Origin: a virus
Virus record (IMG/VR): IMGVR_UViG_3300025881_000108
Span: 1-20,720 of that record
Direction: 5' to 3' (one strand)
Length of the DNA stretch: 20,720 bases
The notes under the pieces were generated by a model. It was not told the origin of the DNA, searched no databases, and saw only the letters and a list, made by a program, of their open reading frames with translations. Shown here one piece after another: positions 1-7,614 of the stretch. Position 1 is the first letter of the stretch, and each line of letters starts with the position of its first letter. Both the position numbers and the translations under genes were made by a program.

Positions 1-1
1 A

Positions 2-1009
2 TATTACACTTTGCAATGGTATGATTTAGACGCCTATGATAGGAAATTCGCCATCATCGATGTCAATCATGGCAACGCCAGAGTAGCGGACAACAAAGAA
101 TTTAATGAAGAATTACAGCGTAGATTAGACTTACTAAAGAGTCAAGGATTTGTTTTCATAGCGGCCAGCCCTTGGGAGTCAATAGAAAATATTCAAAGCA
201 CAGATCAAGAGGAAAAAGTCTGGCCCAAATTTACAACAGAGCACGTCAAATGGACTGGAGGTACCAGTTGGTTTTGGTATTACATGTATAAAAAACACAA
301 GGGCAACACATTTAATTTCACCCATAATCACAATGGCAGTTATTGGCACAAGAAACATGACTTTCTCTATCTAAATAAAGCGGCCAGGCCCCACAGAGTA
401 GAACTTTATGATCATTTGTTAGCAAAAGGTTTGCTTACTAACAGTATACACACATTCCATTTGCATAAATCAAAAAAAAGTGTTATGCCTGACGGGTACG
501 AATTACCCAATGTCGATGCAGACAAGTATCCACGTTTTGGATTAGATCAAGATATCTATGAATTACCTTACATCGATACAGTGTGTAGTTTGGTATCAGA
601 AACCAACGATAATGATTACGACGTGTTCATGACTGAGAAGATATGGAAACCAATAATTGCACAACATGTTTTTGTAGTGCATGGCAACTACTTGTATCTA
701 CAGAAATTAAGAGAGATAGGGTTCAAGACATTTGGAAATTATTTTAATGAGAGTTATGATCTCGAACGGGATCCTAGAAAACGAAGAGACAAGTTAGTTT
801 CTCTCTTGCAAGATCTTAAGGCAAAGTGTAGCGAAGGGAGTGTGGTGGAAAGCGGCAACAAGAAATGGCAAGACATATACCTGCAGACACAAGCACTGAG
901 GAAACACAACTATGATACCTTCTTTGATGAGAAAAAATTGAGTGTCCAGATCAACAAGACATTAGAACTATTTCTTGAATTTGCTGATAGCCGTCAAATT
1001 CCTTCTTGA
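2..1009 (+). CDS. glycosyltransferase-like protein, 5' partial
   Basis: The frame is open to the window edge, so the true start lies upstream; the first in-frame TTG is at 11 and no ATG start is convincing. Numbering from that TTG, residues 126-142 resemble the 'HR..LYD.LL..GLL' segment, and residues 208-250 carry TEK, then GFKTFG, then ESYD. This C-terminal pattern recurs at identical spacing (39 residues from TEK to ESYD) in the gene at 11500-12687, so the two are paralogs. The arrangement is like the C-terminal half of GT10 (fucosyltransferase-like) enzymes, whose TEK segment contributes to nucleotide-sugar binding; the assignment to GT10 is inference. The likely role is sugar transfer to a phage or host glycan. 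Its 3' end overlaps the convergent gene at 968-2182 by 42 bases. Confidence 0.6.
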   Translation, partial: YYTLQWYDLDAYDRKFAIIDVNHGNARVADNKEFNEELQRRLDLLKSQGFVFIAASPWESIENIQSTDQEEKVWPKFTTEHVKWTGGTSWFWYYMYKKHKGNTFNFTHNHNGSYWHKKHDFLYLNKAARPHRVELYDHLLAKGLLTNSIHTFHLHKSKKSVMPDGYELPNVDADKYPRFGLDQDIYELPYIDTVCSLVSETNDNDYDVFMTEKIWKPIIAQHVFVVHGNYLYLQKLREIGFKTFGNYFNESYDLERDPRKRRDKLVSLLQDLKAKCSEGSVVESGNKKWQDIYLQTQALRKHNYDTFFDEKKLSVQINKTLELFLEFADSRQIPS

Positions 1010-2182
1010 GAATCCCAACCTATCTACCAACTTAACAGCATTACCTGACTTGTCAACAGCAACAAAACCCTCTGGTTCAGTCACCTCTAGGCCGCCATCC
1101 GTCTGTTGGAACGAACCTATGGCCTGTGCTTGGTTCATCTTCTTAAGCACAAATCCTTTCATGGTCTGCACTGCTTTGTAGAACATGAGCATGGCCTGTA
1201 ATGGTTTCTTGGCCCTGTTAAGGAACACTGGCATCTGCTTCATCTTGTCCTGTCTTAACTGCAATGCCTTTTGTGCTTTGAGTCCTGACATCTGTTGTTG
1301 CATTCTATCTGAATAGAACTTCTTGAATCCTAGTAGGAATTTATTGACATCGCTTGGTAACTGTCCTTGCTTGACCATTGCGTTGATGTACATCTGGAAC
1401 ATAGGTATAAAGTCTGCGTTCTGTCCTAGTACACTTGCAAGGTTACGTGGAACACTGTTCAACAGTGTTTCTAATTTCTCTATACCGTTGTAGAATTGTT
1501 TTGTTTCATCATCAGTAAATTTAGCACTGCCAGAAACGTCTTTGTAAGTGGCATTGTCAAAGAACACATCATTGCTTTTAGCAAATGAACTAACATCTGC
1601 TCCACCTTGTGCGTTCATGTCTGCTAAAGAATCACCCACATATGTGGTATGGAATATGATTCCTACTTTAGCACGGTCTATCTGTTTGCCCAATTCACTT
1701 GCTTCTGGTACTGCATATGTGATTGTGTTAGGTGTGAACGTGAGGTTAGGCTTGCCATCTATATTCTTACGTGTGATGTCCTCATCAGTGAACAACAGGT
1801 CACCTTGCACCACTCCCTGTATGTTAAGTTTCTTTAGATGTACCAGGCATTTTAATAACTTCTGTCCTAGGTCGTCTGTACCGTGATTGTTTGCTATGTC
1901 TTTTTTTGTGTAATTTACTTTGGCCGCTTTTGCAAACACTGACTTTGTGCCCACAAAGAATTTACCATTGTCTGGATTGGTTCCACACACCACAGCGGGT
2001 GCACCGTCCCACTTCACAGACACACTCATGGCCTCAGAACTTGATCCTTTCAATGTTAATAATAATCCTCTGAAGTATTCCAAGACTGCCTTGCCACCCT
2101 CGTAGCCGTCGGTGATCACTATGTCCTCGATGTGTTCAAGGTGTGTCCTCTTGAACTCTGTTAGGACATCTTCTATCAACAT
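968..2182 (-). CDS. predicted nucleotidyltransferase / ligase-like protein (KWDG family)
   Basis: This 404-residue protein has no product name I can assign securely; similar uncharacterised proteins occur, I believe, in T4-like cyanophages. It shows the motif order of the covalent nucleotidyltransferase superfamily (DNA/RNA ligases, capping enzymes): KWDGAP at 57-62 (motif I, KxDG, K57 the candidate AMP/GMP-accepting lysine), FFVGTKS at 75-81 (motif III region), QGDLLF at 126-131 (motif IV region), an IIFHT segment at 175-179 (IIIa/IV region), and EGFV plus KLV at 371-386 (motif V). A helical insert of about 150 residues separates the last two, which is unusual. Start ATG follows the previous stop by 3 bases, so it is translated with the 99-residue gene. 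It could be an RNA or DNA ligase, or a degenerate non-catalytic relative. Confidence 0.6.
   Translation of the reverse strand: MLIEDVLTEFKRTHLEHIEDIVITDGYEGGKAVLEYFRGLLLTLKGSSSEAMSVSVKWDGAPAVVCGTNPDNGKFFVGTKSVFAKAAKVNYTKKDIANNHGTDDLGQKLLKCLVHLKKLNIQGVVQGDLLFTDEDITRKNIDGKPNLTFTPNTITYAVPEASELGKQIDRAKVGIIFHTTYVGDSLADMNAQGGADVSSFAKSNDVFFDNATYKDVSGSAKFTDDETKQFYNGIEKLETLLNSVPRNLASVLGQNADFIPMFQMYINAMVKQGQLPSDVNKFLLGFKKFYSDRMQQQMSGLKAQKALQLRQDKMKQMPVFLNRAKKPLQAMLMFYKAVQTMKGFVLKKMNQAQAIGSFQQTDGGLEVTEPEGFVAVDKSGNAVKLVDRLGFSRRNLTAISKFKK
977..1001. other. stem-loop in the convergent overlap
   Basis: A perfect 7-bp inverted repeat, GAATTTG at 977-983 and CAAATTC at 995-1001, with an 11-base loop, lies inside the 42-base overlap of two convergent reading frames. 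There is no T-run on either side, so it is not a classical intrinsic terminator. It could pause transcription from both directions, or simply be a by-product of overlapping coding. Confidence 0.35.
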
Positions 2183-2185
2183 TGA

Positions 2186-2485
2186 TTAGTCCTCTCGGTA
2201 TTCGCCGTCTTTGATTTTAAGCACGTTCTCTTTTACGTCTCGATTCTCTTTAATCCGTGCGACTCCTTTGCTGAACTTGGAAGCGTCCATGTTCTTAAGT
2301 GCGGAGTTGAATTTCTTTTCTAGTTTGAATGCTGTGTCTTGATCGAAGTTCTCCCTGATATATGTCATAAGTCTGATGGCACTTTCAAGGATGTGTGAGG
2401 CTCTACTCTCTACAACCTCTTCCTTGTCCCTTTTTAAAGGCATTGAGCTCAATTCTTCTAATAAACTTCTAGTATGTTTTTGCAT
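2186..2485 (-). CDS. small conserved phage protein of unknown function
   Basis: 99 residues, charged and predicted mostly helical, beginning MQKHTRSLLEEL. I do not recognise a domain with known function; the look is that of a conserved hypothetical of marine T4-like phages. The ATG has no Shine-Dalgarno but is preceded by a TAAATAC box ending 5 bases upstream. The next gene (ligase-like) begins 3 bases after this stop, so the two probably form a late transcription unit. Partnership with the ligase-like protein is inferred from proximity only. Confidence 0.65.
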   Translation of the reverse strand: MQKHTRSLLEELSSMPLKRDKEEVVESRASHILESAIRLMTYIRENFDQDTAFKLEKKFNSALKNMDASKFSKGVARIKENRDVKENVLKIKDGEYRED

Positions 2486-2490
2486 TGTAG

Positions 2491-2497
2491 GTATTTA
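2491..2497 (-). promoter_or_regulatory. late-promoter-like TAAATAC box
   Basis: On the minus strand TAAATAC lies 5 bases before the ATG at 2485. It matches the 3' part of the T4 late promoter core TATAAATA. A start 6-7 bases after the box would fall on the ATG. A sigma-70-like TAGACT-N16-TACAAT pair just upstream, on the same strand, is an alternative. Confidence 0.4.
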
Positions 2498-2528
2498 CTT
2501 CTTATTGTAGCACAATTCTAGCATAAGT

Positions 2529-3188
2529 CTACTTGGTTTTACGGTAAATGAAGTATTTTCGTTGATTTGTGTCATCTCTGATGTCTAAAATCTTCAATTG
2601 AAACATCTCAGCCAGTTCTATAATAAAAGGCACGTTCCAAGCATAGAATTCTATCCAATCTGCCTCTGGCTTGTCGTGTTGCACTCCAGGATTTACCCGA
2701 AAGAACATTGTGCCACCGTCTGCCAGTAAACTCACACATCTAGAAACTTCTGCTATTATCTTATCCTTGTTACCGAAGTTCACTGATCCTAGACATAGAA
2801 TTACATCAAATTTCTGGTCTGTTCTATATTCTAATGTGCCCACTTCGTGATCAGCAAGGTTATTGTATGGATCTATACCGATAAGATTATGTATTTTGCC
2901 TTTGAATTCGTTGTAACCACACCCGACATCTAGCACCGCCCTTGGTTTTAAAGAATTTACCTCGTCTATCAAAGCAAGACCAGAATACTTCCACTTTTTC
3001 ATGTCGTTTTGCCAATATTTTGAGAAATACTTGTTCAAGCAGGCATCGTCTATTGCCTCCACGTACTGTTCGATGGTGTCACATCTCTGCACTTGGACAC
3101 CAAATGTTTCCTGAATATAAGGTTGTGTGATCTTGTCCAGATTGTTTTGACTGTGTGCGAGAAGTTTCGCAAATATCTTTTTGTTCAT
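2529..3188 (-). CDS. class I SAM-dependent methyltransferase
   Basis: 219 residues with a Rossmann methyltransferase core. Motif I is VLDVGCGYNEF at 85-95 (SAM binding), the acidic end of strand 2 is GIDPYN at 104-109, and FDVILCLGSVNFG at 127-139 supplies the motif IV region. FFRVNPG near 162-168 fits strand 5. An N-terminal helical region of about 70 residues precedes the core. The substrate cannot be told; small-molecule or sugar methylation would fit its neighbours (oxygenase, sulfotransferase-like), but that is inference. A near-consensus promoter TTGACA-N16-TATACT lies immediately upstream, so this gene can be transcribed apart from the cassette before it. Confidence 0.8.
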   Translation of the reverse strand: MNKKIFAKLLAHSQNNLDKITQPYIQETFGVQVQRCDTIEQYVEAIDDACLNKYFSKYWQNDMKKWKYSGLALIDEVNSLKPRAVLDVGCGYNEFKGKIHNLIGIDPYNNLADHEVGTLEYRTDQKFDVILCLGSVNFGNKDKIIAEVSRCVSLLADGGTMFFRVNPGVQHDKPEADWIEFYAWNVPFIIELAEMFQLKILDIRDDTNQRKYFIYRKTK

Positions 3189-3196
3189 GTAATGAC

Positions 3197-3224
3197 AGTA
3201 TATATTAAATGCTTATGCTGTCAA
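3197..3224 (-). promoter_or_regulatory. sigma-70-like promoter before the methyltransferase gene
   Basis: On the minus strand, TTGACA (3219-3224) and TATACT (3197-3202) are separated by 16 bases, the same spacing and -10 sequence as the three right-hand operon promoters. The -35 overlaps the stop of the upstream oxygenase gene. The expected start site, near 3190, is about 2 bases before the ATG, so the message would be nearly leaderless. Confidence 0.6.
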
Positions 3225-3877
3225 ACCTTTTTATTGATCGGCTTTGCTAGTATCTCTCTGGTCTTCTCTGTCATTACACCTGTGATTACCAACATGGGTC
3301 TTGGTTTGTTACTTGCGTTTGCTGTTGCGTGTGGAATATTGGGCCAGTCAAATTTGTGAATGTCTCCTGCTCGCCATCGGTCAAACTGTTGGTTACCATA
3401 CATTATGAATTGGCCGGGCTCCCAATCCTGTAGCATGATCATGATCCTTATCACGTTGTTGGGATTTGCGTCGAGGTCATACAATTTGTCTACGTGCATG
3501 TTTAGAACCTCACCTGTGAACTGCACGTGTAGTTTTGATTTGGTAGATGACAATTCAAAGAAGTCTGTTATCTTTTGTAGTGTTGGGCACTTTGTGAAGT
3601 CCTTGAGTCCTCTGTAAATTGTCATCTTGGGATCAGCACCTGCTGTCTTTAGGTCATTCTCTTCTGCCTCGACATCAACATTGACATTTTCTCTGCCCGT
3701 GCCTTCCCTACGGTTACCCCAGTTAAGTGGCTTGGCATCCTCTATCACAGATTGTAATTCCGTCTGCCACCCGCCCGTGAACTTGCCCAGGTGTTGCACA
3801 CAGTCCGTGTCCTTGTGCCACTTATTAAAGTGATAGTTGCTTCTTGCTTTTGCGTCTTCCCAATTACTTGTAGACAT
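3221..3877 (-). CDS. 2OG-Fe(II) oxygenase-like protein (aspartyl/asparaginyl hydroxylase-like fold)
   Basis: 218 residues. The C-terminal half has the facial triad of 2-oxoglutarate/Fe(II) dioxygenases: H128-x-D130 in NMHVDK, distal H183 in IPHATAN, and R193 in KPRPMLVITG as the expected 2OG carboxylate ligand. The strands between (IRIMIMLQDWEPGQF, then the WRAGDIHKFDW segment) fit a double-stranded beta-helix. Such enzymes hydroxylate proteins or small molecules using O2 and 2-oxoglutarate. Its start overlaps the sulfotransferase-like gene by 14 bases, so the two are translationally linked. The presence of a carboxylate transporter upstream in the same gene train is suggestive, because 2OG is a dicarboxylate, but no substrate is shown. 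Confidence 0.75.
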   Translation of the reverse strand: MSTSNWEDAKARSNYHFNKWHKDTDCVQHLGKFTGGWQTELQSVIEDAKPLNWGNRREGTGRENVNVDVEAEENDLKTAGADPKMTIYRGLKDFTKCPTLQKITDFFELSSTKSKLHVQFTGEVLNMHVDKLYDLDANPNNVIRIMIMLQDWEPGQFIMYGNQQFDRWRAGDIHKFDWPNIPHATANASNKPRPMLVITGVMTEKTREILAKPINKKV

Positions 3878-4454
3878 AAACTTGTATTCCTTTGTCTGCG
3901 TAATTATGTATCCTTCCCTTCGTATTTGGGAAACTTATTTCTAGCAACCTGCAAAGGTCTACATTGTCTCTGGGTTTGTGAATTTTATCTTTGTTATCTT
4001 TGATGAACTGCATTATATCTTTATTTTCTGCTTGAATGTGTTCCCACATCAAATCGAGATTAACAAAATGCTGGTAGTTTGGATATGTTATGTTGAACTC
4101 GCCACACAGTTTCCACCACTCCAAACATTCAAAATCATTCCTGTACACCATAACAATGGGATGGTGAAAGTCTTTCAGATGTACAAGTTCATGTGCGAAC
4201 GTGTGAGACTTTATAATCCTTTTGCCTTTGCCGGAGAAGGGCAGATCCCAATTATCTCTTGTTGTGCTGAACTCCATGCCCGGATCAAAATAGGCACCCG
4301 TGTGCATGAGATGTTTGCGTCCAGGGGTATCGGCATCGTGGTAGTAGGTTCTCTCTTCTGTATAGTCTGTGTGATCTATATCATCACTCCAGTAGATATT
4401 CTTGACAACACTACTCCACTTTGATCCCGGTGCCCCTGTAAACAAAATATACAT
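3864..4454 (-). CDS. sulfotransferase-like P-loop protein
   Basis: 196 residues. FTGAPGSKWSS at 5-15 sits right at the N-terminus where sulfotransferases carry the 5'-phosphosulfate loop of PAPS binding. RIIKSH at 79-84 matches the usual 'KSH' strand, and IVMVYRND at 100-107 fits the 3'-phosphate binding strand with R105. This order and spacing are those of PAPS-dependent sulfotransferases, though the protein is shorter than typical cellular enzymes (250-300 residues). It would transfer sulfate to a glycan or small molecule. The ATG directly follows the TctC-like stop (TAG-ATG), and its 3' end overlaps the oxygenase. A generic P-loop kinase is the alternative. Confidence 0.6.
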   Translation of the reverse strand: MYILFTGAPGSKWSSVVKNIYWSDDIDHTDYTEERTYYHDADTPGRKHLMHTGAYFDPGMEFSTTRDNWDLPFSGKGKRIIKSHTFAHELVHLKDFHHPIVMVYRNDFECLEWWKLCGEFNITYPNYQHFVNLDLMWEHIQAENKDIMQFIKDNKDKIHKPRDNVDLCRLLEISFPNTKGRIHNYADKGIQVYVYK

Positions 4455-5501
4455 CTATTTGGTCAACTCTTCCTTGTAGATAGCATTGTAACCCAATTGA
4501 TTCTTTCCAAAATCAGATAGTGTTTTCAACGCACCCGGTGTGATGAATGACTTCAGTGTTCTTACTGCGGCGTCACCCTCTGCACCTGTTCTCCATTCGT
4601 ACTTGCCCACTTTCTTTTCGATAGCGGCCACTGACTCTGGATCATTGATCATCTTGTCCAATGCGGCAACAAGTTTGGCCTTGTTTGGATTGCCCTTGTT
4701 CACCCAGAATGCTTTCTGTAAAGCATCTCTCCAACTCTTGACAAGTTTGTACGCATCATAGAAGTCACCACTCGGTGCCACTCCGTATGTTGATTCGTAC
4801 AGTGCCTCAAATGTTGGTTCTGTGAAGTTTGGATCCTTGTCGTGCTCGCCCGTTTTCACATTTAGTAGTCCATGATGGAACCAAGTGTATGCATCACCTT
4901 TTCCTATCACTGGCATCACGTGTTTCTTGTATGCGGCAGGATTTTCCCTTGTCGCGTTCAAATCACCTCTGATGAATGCAAGTCTTCTCTCAGAACCTTT
5001 CATTCCTTTTACCCATACAATCTTGTTCTCAAATGTTTTTACTGGATCACCGTTGGGTCCTGTAAGCAACATGACGATTGCCATGATCTCTGGAGTCATT
5101 CCAGATCCTGACGGAAACTGTATAGGTCCGTTCTTTGTGTCTGCCTTGTTCCTAGCACCCACAATGATGTTTAGGTTCATATGTCCAACTGATTCCCAAT
5201 CAAAGTAATTGTATTCTACAGGTTCCACGAGATATGATATACCGTTACCACCATGTGATACTAATATAGTCTTGTCATCAAACCTTAATTGATTTTGGAA
5301 CTCGTTTGGTCCCAGTTGGTCTCTTGCACCTGGCTTGTAGATAAGATTGATCTTCTCACCCAGGTGTTTCTCCCATTCCGCTACAACTATCTGTGCCCAC
5401 ACAGAAGTTCCACCAGATGGTTTTTGTGGCACGATCAAGTTGTAATCTGCCAGCGCCGTTGTTGTCATCAACACCAACGCCATTATTGTTTTCTTAAGCA
5501 T
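4455..5501 (-). CDS. tctC: tripartite tricarboxylate transporter receptor (TctC/Bug-like)
   Basis: 348 residues with a Sec signal peptide: MLKK, a hydrophobic stretch to about residue 18, and a likely cut after ALA. The mature protein begins with the TctC/Bug pattern: a strand (NLIVPQ), then PSGGTSVWAQIV, then YKPGARDQLG, equivalent to 'PGGGTD..AR' and 'NrPGAgG..G' in periplasmic Bug receptors. These receptors bind carboxylates such as citrate and hand them to the TctAB membrane part. The gene overlaps the permease gene by 8 bases (ATGCTTAA), so expression is coupled. The receptor is divergent (Q-K-P for F-P-P) and somewhat longer than usual. The ligand cannot be told. Confidence 0.8.
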   Translation of the reverse strand: MLKKTIMALVLMTTTALADYNLIVPQKPSGGTSVWAQIVVAEWEKHLGEKINLIYKPGARDQLGPNEFQNQLRFDDKTILVSHGGNGISYLVEPVEYNYFDWESVGHMNLNIIVGARNKADTKNGPIQFPSGSGMTPEIMAIVMLLTGPNGDPVKTFENKIVWVKGMKGSERRLAFIRGDLNATRENPAAYKKHVMPVIGKGDAYTWFHHGLLNVKTGEHDKDPNFTEPTFEALYESTYGVAPSGDFYDAYKLVKSWRDALQKAFWVNKGNPNKAKLVAALDKMINDPESVAAIEKKVGKYEWRTGAEGDAAVRTLKSFITPGALKTLSDFGKNQLGYNAIYKEELTK

Positions 5502-6930
5502 AGTCTAATCGACTCCTCTTTGTTATTCCCCAATACATTAGCAGGATAACACATGCCATCAAGAAAATAAAGATAGGCCTTGTGATTAAATCATTTACCG
5601 TATGTAAGGATGTTAGTTGATAAGTGAGGTTGTATATCCTGTCACTTAATATGAACCCAATCAGCAGTGCTGGCCTGCTGACTTGGAATTTTTTACATAG
5701 CACTCCAAATACTGAGAATACTAATAGTACCGCTAGGTCTTCCCACCCTCCCGTGTACTGCAAGGTTGCCCAAACAATCACAGCAAGTATGCAAGGAAAG
5801 TAGTACACGTATGGAATACGTGTCATCCACCCCGCGAAATATGCCAGTCCATAACACAAGACAGCAGTGATAATTGTTCCAAGTAGGAACGCATAGGTCA
5901 TGCTGTCAAATAATTTGTCGTCGTAGAATGTATCAGGTGATCCCAGGTCAATGCCCAGGTACAAAAATAGTCCCATCAGTATCGCGGCGAAACTTGCACC
6001 AGGTATACCAAACAAGACTGTTGGAATGAATGACGAGGCCTTCTGTGCGTTGTTGGCCCCCTCGGCGCCTACGACTCCCTTTACATTGCCAACGCCAAAC
6101 TTTTCTTTTGGATTAGCGGCAACTGTGGCACCGTATGCCAACCAGTCTGCCATTGCACCACCCAGTCCAGGTAGCAGTCCTATGAAAGAACCTATGGCTC
6201 CTCCCCTGGCACTGTCCTTCCAACATCGTATGGTATCTTTTACTCCTTGTTTGAGATCTTGCCAACTGCCGTGTTCTGCTTTTATCGTTGTGGTCTTCTT
6301 CCTGTTGAACCATCCGTCCCAGAGTTCTGGTATCGCAAAAAGTCCTGCCATGTAAGGTAATATCTGTACACCATCTTCGAGGTATCTCCAACCCATTGTA
6401 AATCTTGGTACGTTGTTGACATCCACTCCAATCAGACCTACGGTCACACCTAACACGATTGCGAGCACACTCCTGACATATCGCCTAGTGGATACGAATC
6501 CCACAGTTACAAATGCCAATAGCACCAATGCCCACAGTTCGGGTATGCCCATGTACATCACAACTTTGGTGTACCATGGCAAAAATAAAAATGTAAGTGA
6601 TCCCCAGAATAGACCATTGCAAGTAGACGAAGTGATCGCGGCACTCAATGCCCTAGTGGCCTCTCCATTCTTGGCCATGGGAAAACCATCCACCATGGTG
6701 GCCGCCGCAGAGTTGGCTCCAGGTATGCCTAACAGCACACCTGCAAATGAATCACCGGTTGTTGAGGATGCCACAACTGCCACGCAGAATATCACACCCA
6801 GGTAAGGGTCTCCTACAAAGTAGGGCATGACTCCAAATAGTGTGATAAGACCTGTTGTTGCTCCCGCGGCTGGTATTAGGCCAATGATTAAGCCGTAAAC
6901 AATACCCGCCATTAATATAGCAAGTTCCAT
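5494..6930 (-). CDS. tctA: tripartite tricarboxylate transporter large permease (TctA-like)
   Basis: 478 residues, very hydrophobic, about 10-12 membrane segments. It shows the two-fold repeat of TctA: GLIPAAG (17-23) with LGIPGAN (67-73) and DGFPMAKNGEATRAL (81-95), and again LLPGLGG (252-258), EGANNA (290-295) with FGIPGAS (307-313). EGANNA and the twin GIPG loops are family hallmarks. Length is near normal (about 500), so it looks intact. The ATG is the first possible start, because a TAA lies 5 codons upstream in frame, but no Shine-Dalgarno precedes it. TctA works with the small subunit TctB and receptor TctC; no tctB is seen here, and the order (A before C) is reversed from the usual bacterial operon. 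The role is probably carboxylate uptake by the infected host. Confidence 0.88.
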   Translation of the reverse strand: MELAILMAGIVYGLIIGLIPAAGATTGLITLFGVMPYFVGDPYLGVIFCVAVVASSTTGDSFAGVLLGIPGANSAAATMVDGFPMAKNGEATRALSAAITSSTCNGLFWGSLTFLFLPWYTKVVMYMGIPELWALVLLAFVTVGFVSTRRYVRSVLAIVLGVTVGLIGVDVNNVPRFTMGWRYLEDGVQILPYMAGLFAIPELWDGWFNRKKTTTIKAEHGSWQDLKQGVKDTIRCWKDSARGGAIGSFIGLLPGLGGAMADWLAYGATVAANPKEKFGVGNVKGVVGAEGANNAQKASSFIPTVLFGIPGASFAAILMGLFLYLGIDLGSPDTFYDDKLFDSMTYAFLLGTIITAVLCYGLAYFAGWMTRIPYVYYFPCILAVIVWATLQYTGGWEDLAVLLVFSVFGVLCKKFQVSRPALLIGFILSDRIYNLTYQLTSLHTVNDLITRPIFIFLMACVILLMYWGITKRSRLDYA

Positions 6931-7022
6931 ATATCGATTTTAGGGGTTGATGTTGTGAACTTCCATGAGAGCGTTACAACAAGTTATGTGTTTGTAATTA
7001 TATCCTATACTATATACTTTAT

Positions 7023-7460
7023 ATGAAACTGAGTCAACAACAAAAGATCCGGATGTATTCTCATCACGATAACGACTTAGACTTTGAGGACGAGTTCTGG
7101 CCCATAATAGGCATACTACTGGCCATACTGGGTGCGTGGACAGGATTCATACATCTCATAGATTATCTTACCATAGACGCCATCCCATGGTGGGTGGAGC
7201 CGTTCACTATAACACCCGTCATATTCCTGCTGATAATGAAGGAACACTACGACTCACTGAATCCCTTACACTGGTGGCCCATGTTCTGGGGTTACGAAGC
7301 GAAGTTGCCTGACGAGGACAGGATCACAATCCGACCATTAGACACGGAAAGGATAATGGATGAACACGGTGGTAGGTTGAACGTGTACATCGTCGACTAC
7401 GAACACATCAAGTTCCGTAGGAAGAAGGATGCTGTTATTTTTGGTCTGAGGTATTTCTAG
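7023..7460 (+). CDS. two-helix membrane protein of unknown function
   Basis: 145 residues. An acidic N-terminus (DNDLDFEDEF) is followed by two likely membrane helices at about 26-49 and 57-72 and a soluble C-terminal domain of about 70 residues. No family recognised. It is divergent from the tctA-like gene, 92 bases away. It has too few helices to be a normal TctB (4-5 helices), but being the closest membrane protein it deserves a check. No good Shine-Dalgarno is seen. Two TATACT-like -10 sequences (7006-7011 and 7013-7018) lie just upstream, without a good -35. Confidence 0.65.
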   Translation: MKLSQQQKIRMYSHHDNDLDFEDEFWPIIGILLAILGAWTGFIHLIDYLTIDAIPWWVEPFTITPVIFLLIMKEHYDSLNPLHWWPMFWGYEAKLPDEDRITIRPLDTERIMDEHGGRLNVYIVDYEHIKFRRKKDAVIFGLRYF

Positions 7461-7614
7461 AAGACACAAACACTGTGCCGTATTTCTTTTCGTAGACGCT
7501 GAGCTTGTCGGAGAGTTCTTTTACGATCTGCTGGTAGTCCGCAACCTGCACTTCTAGGTTGCCTATCTGAGCCATCAGTAATCTGACTTCGTCCTTACTT
7601 GCCTTGTCCTGCAT
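7435..7614 (-). CDS. small coiled-coil protein
   Basis: 59 residues, beginning MQDKASKDEV. Leucine, isoleucine and valine recur in heptad fashion from about 11 to 40 (RLLMAQIGNLEV, then IVKELSDKLSV), which suggests a short coiled coil. Its ATG lies 20 bases inside the end of the preceding basic gene, in another frame, and its 3' end overlaps the convergent membrane-protein gene by 26 bases. Function unknown. The overlap on both sides and the regular heptads favour a real gene over a chance frame. Confidence 0.5.
   Translation of the reverse strand: MQDKASKDEVRLLMAQIGNLEVQVADYQQIVKELSDKLSVYEKKYGTVFVSSRNTSDQK

Noticed and set aside
1548-1886. Plus-strand open frames opposite the ligase-like gene
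   Set aside because: Antisense shadows: no ribosome sites and no domain logic, while the minus frame has clear motifs throughout.
5951-6805. Long plus-strand frames opposite the permease gene
   Set aside because: Composition is that of the reverse complement of a membrane protein (Pro/Ser/Thr-rich); the minus frame holds the TctA hallmarks.
7023-7460. Membrane protein next to tctA considered as the missing TctB
   Set aside because: Only two membrane helices and a soluble C-terminal domain; TctB has four to five helices. It is also on the opposite strand.
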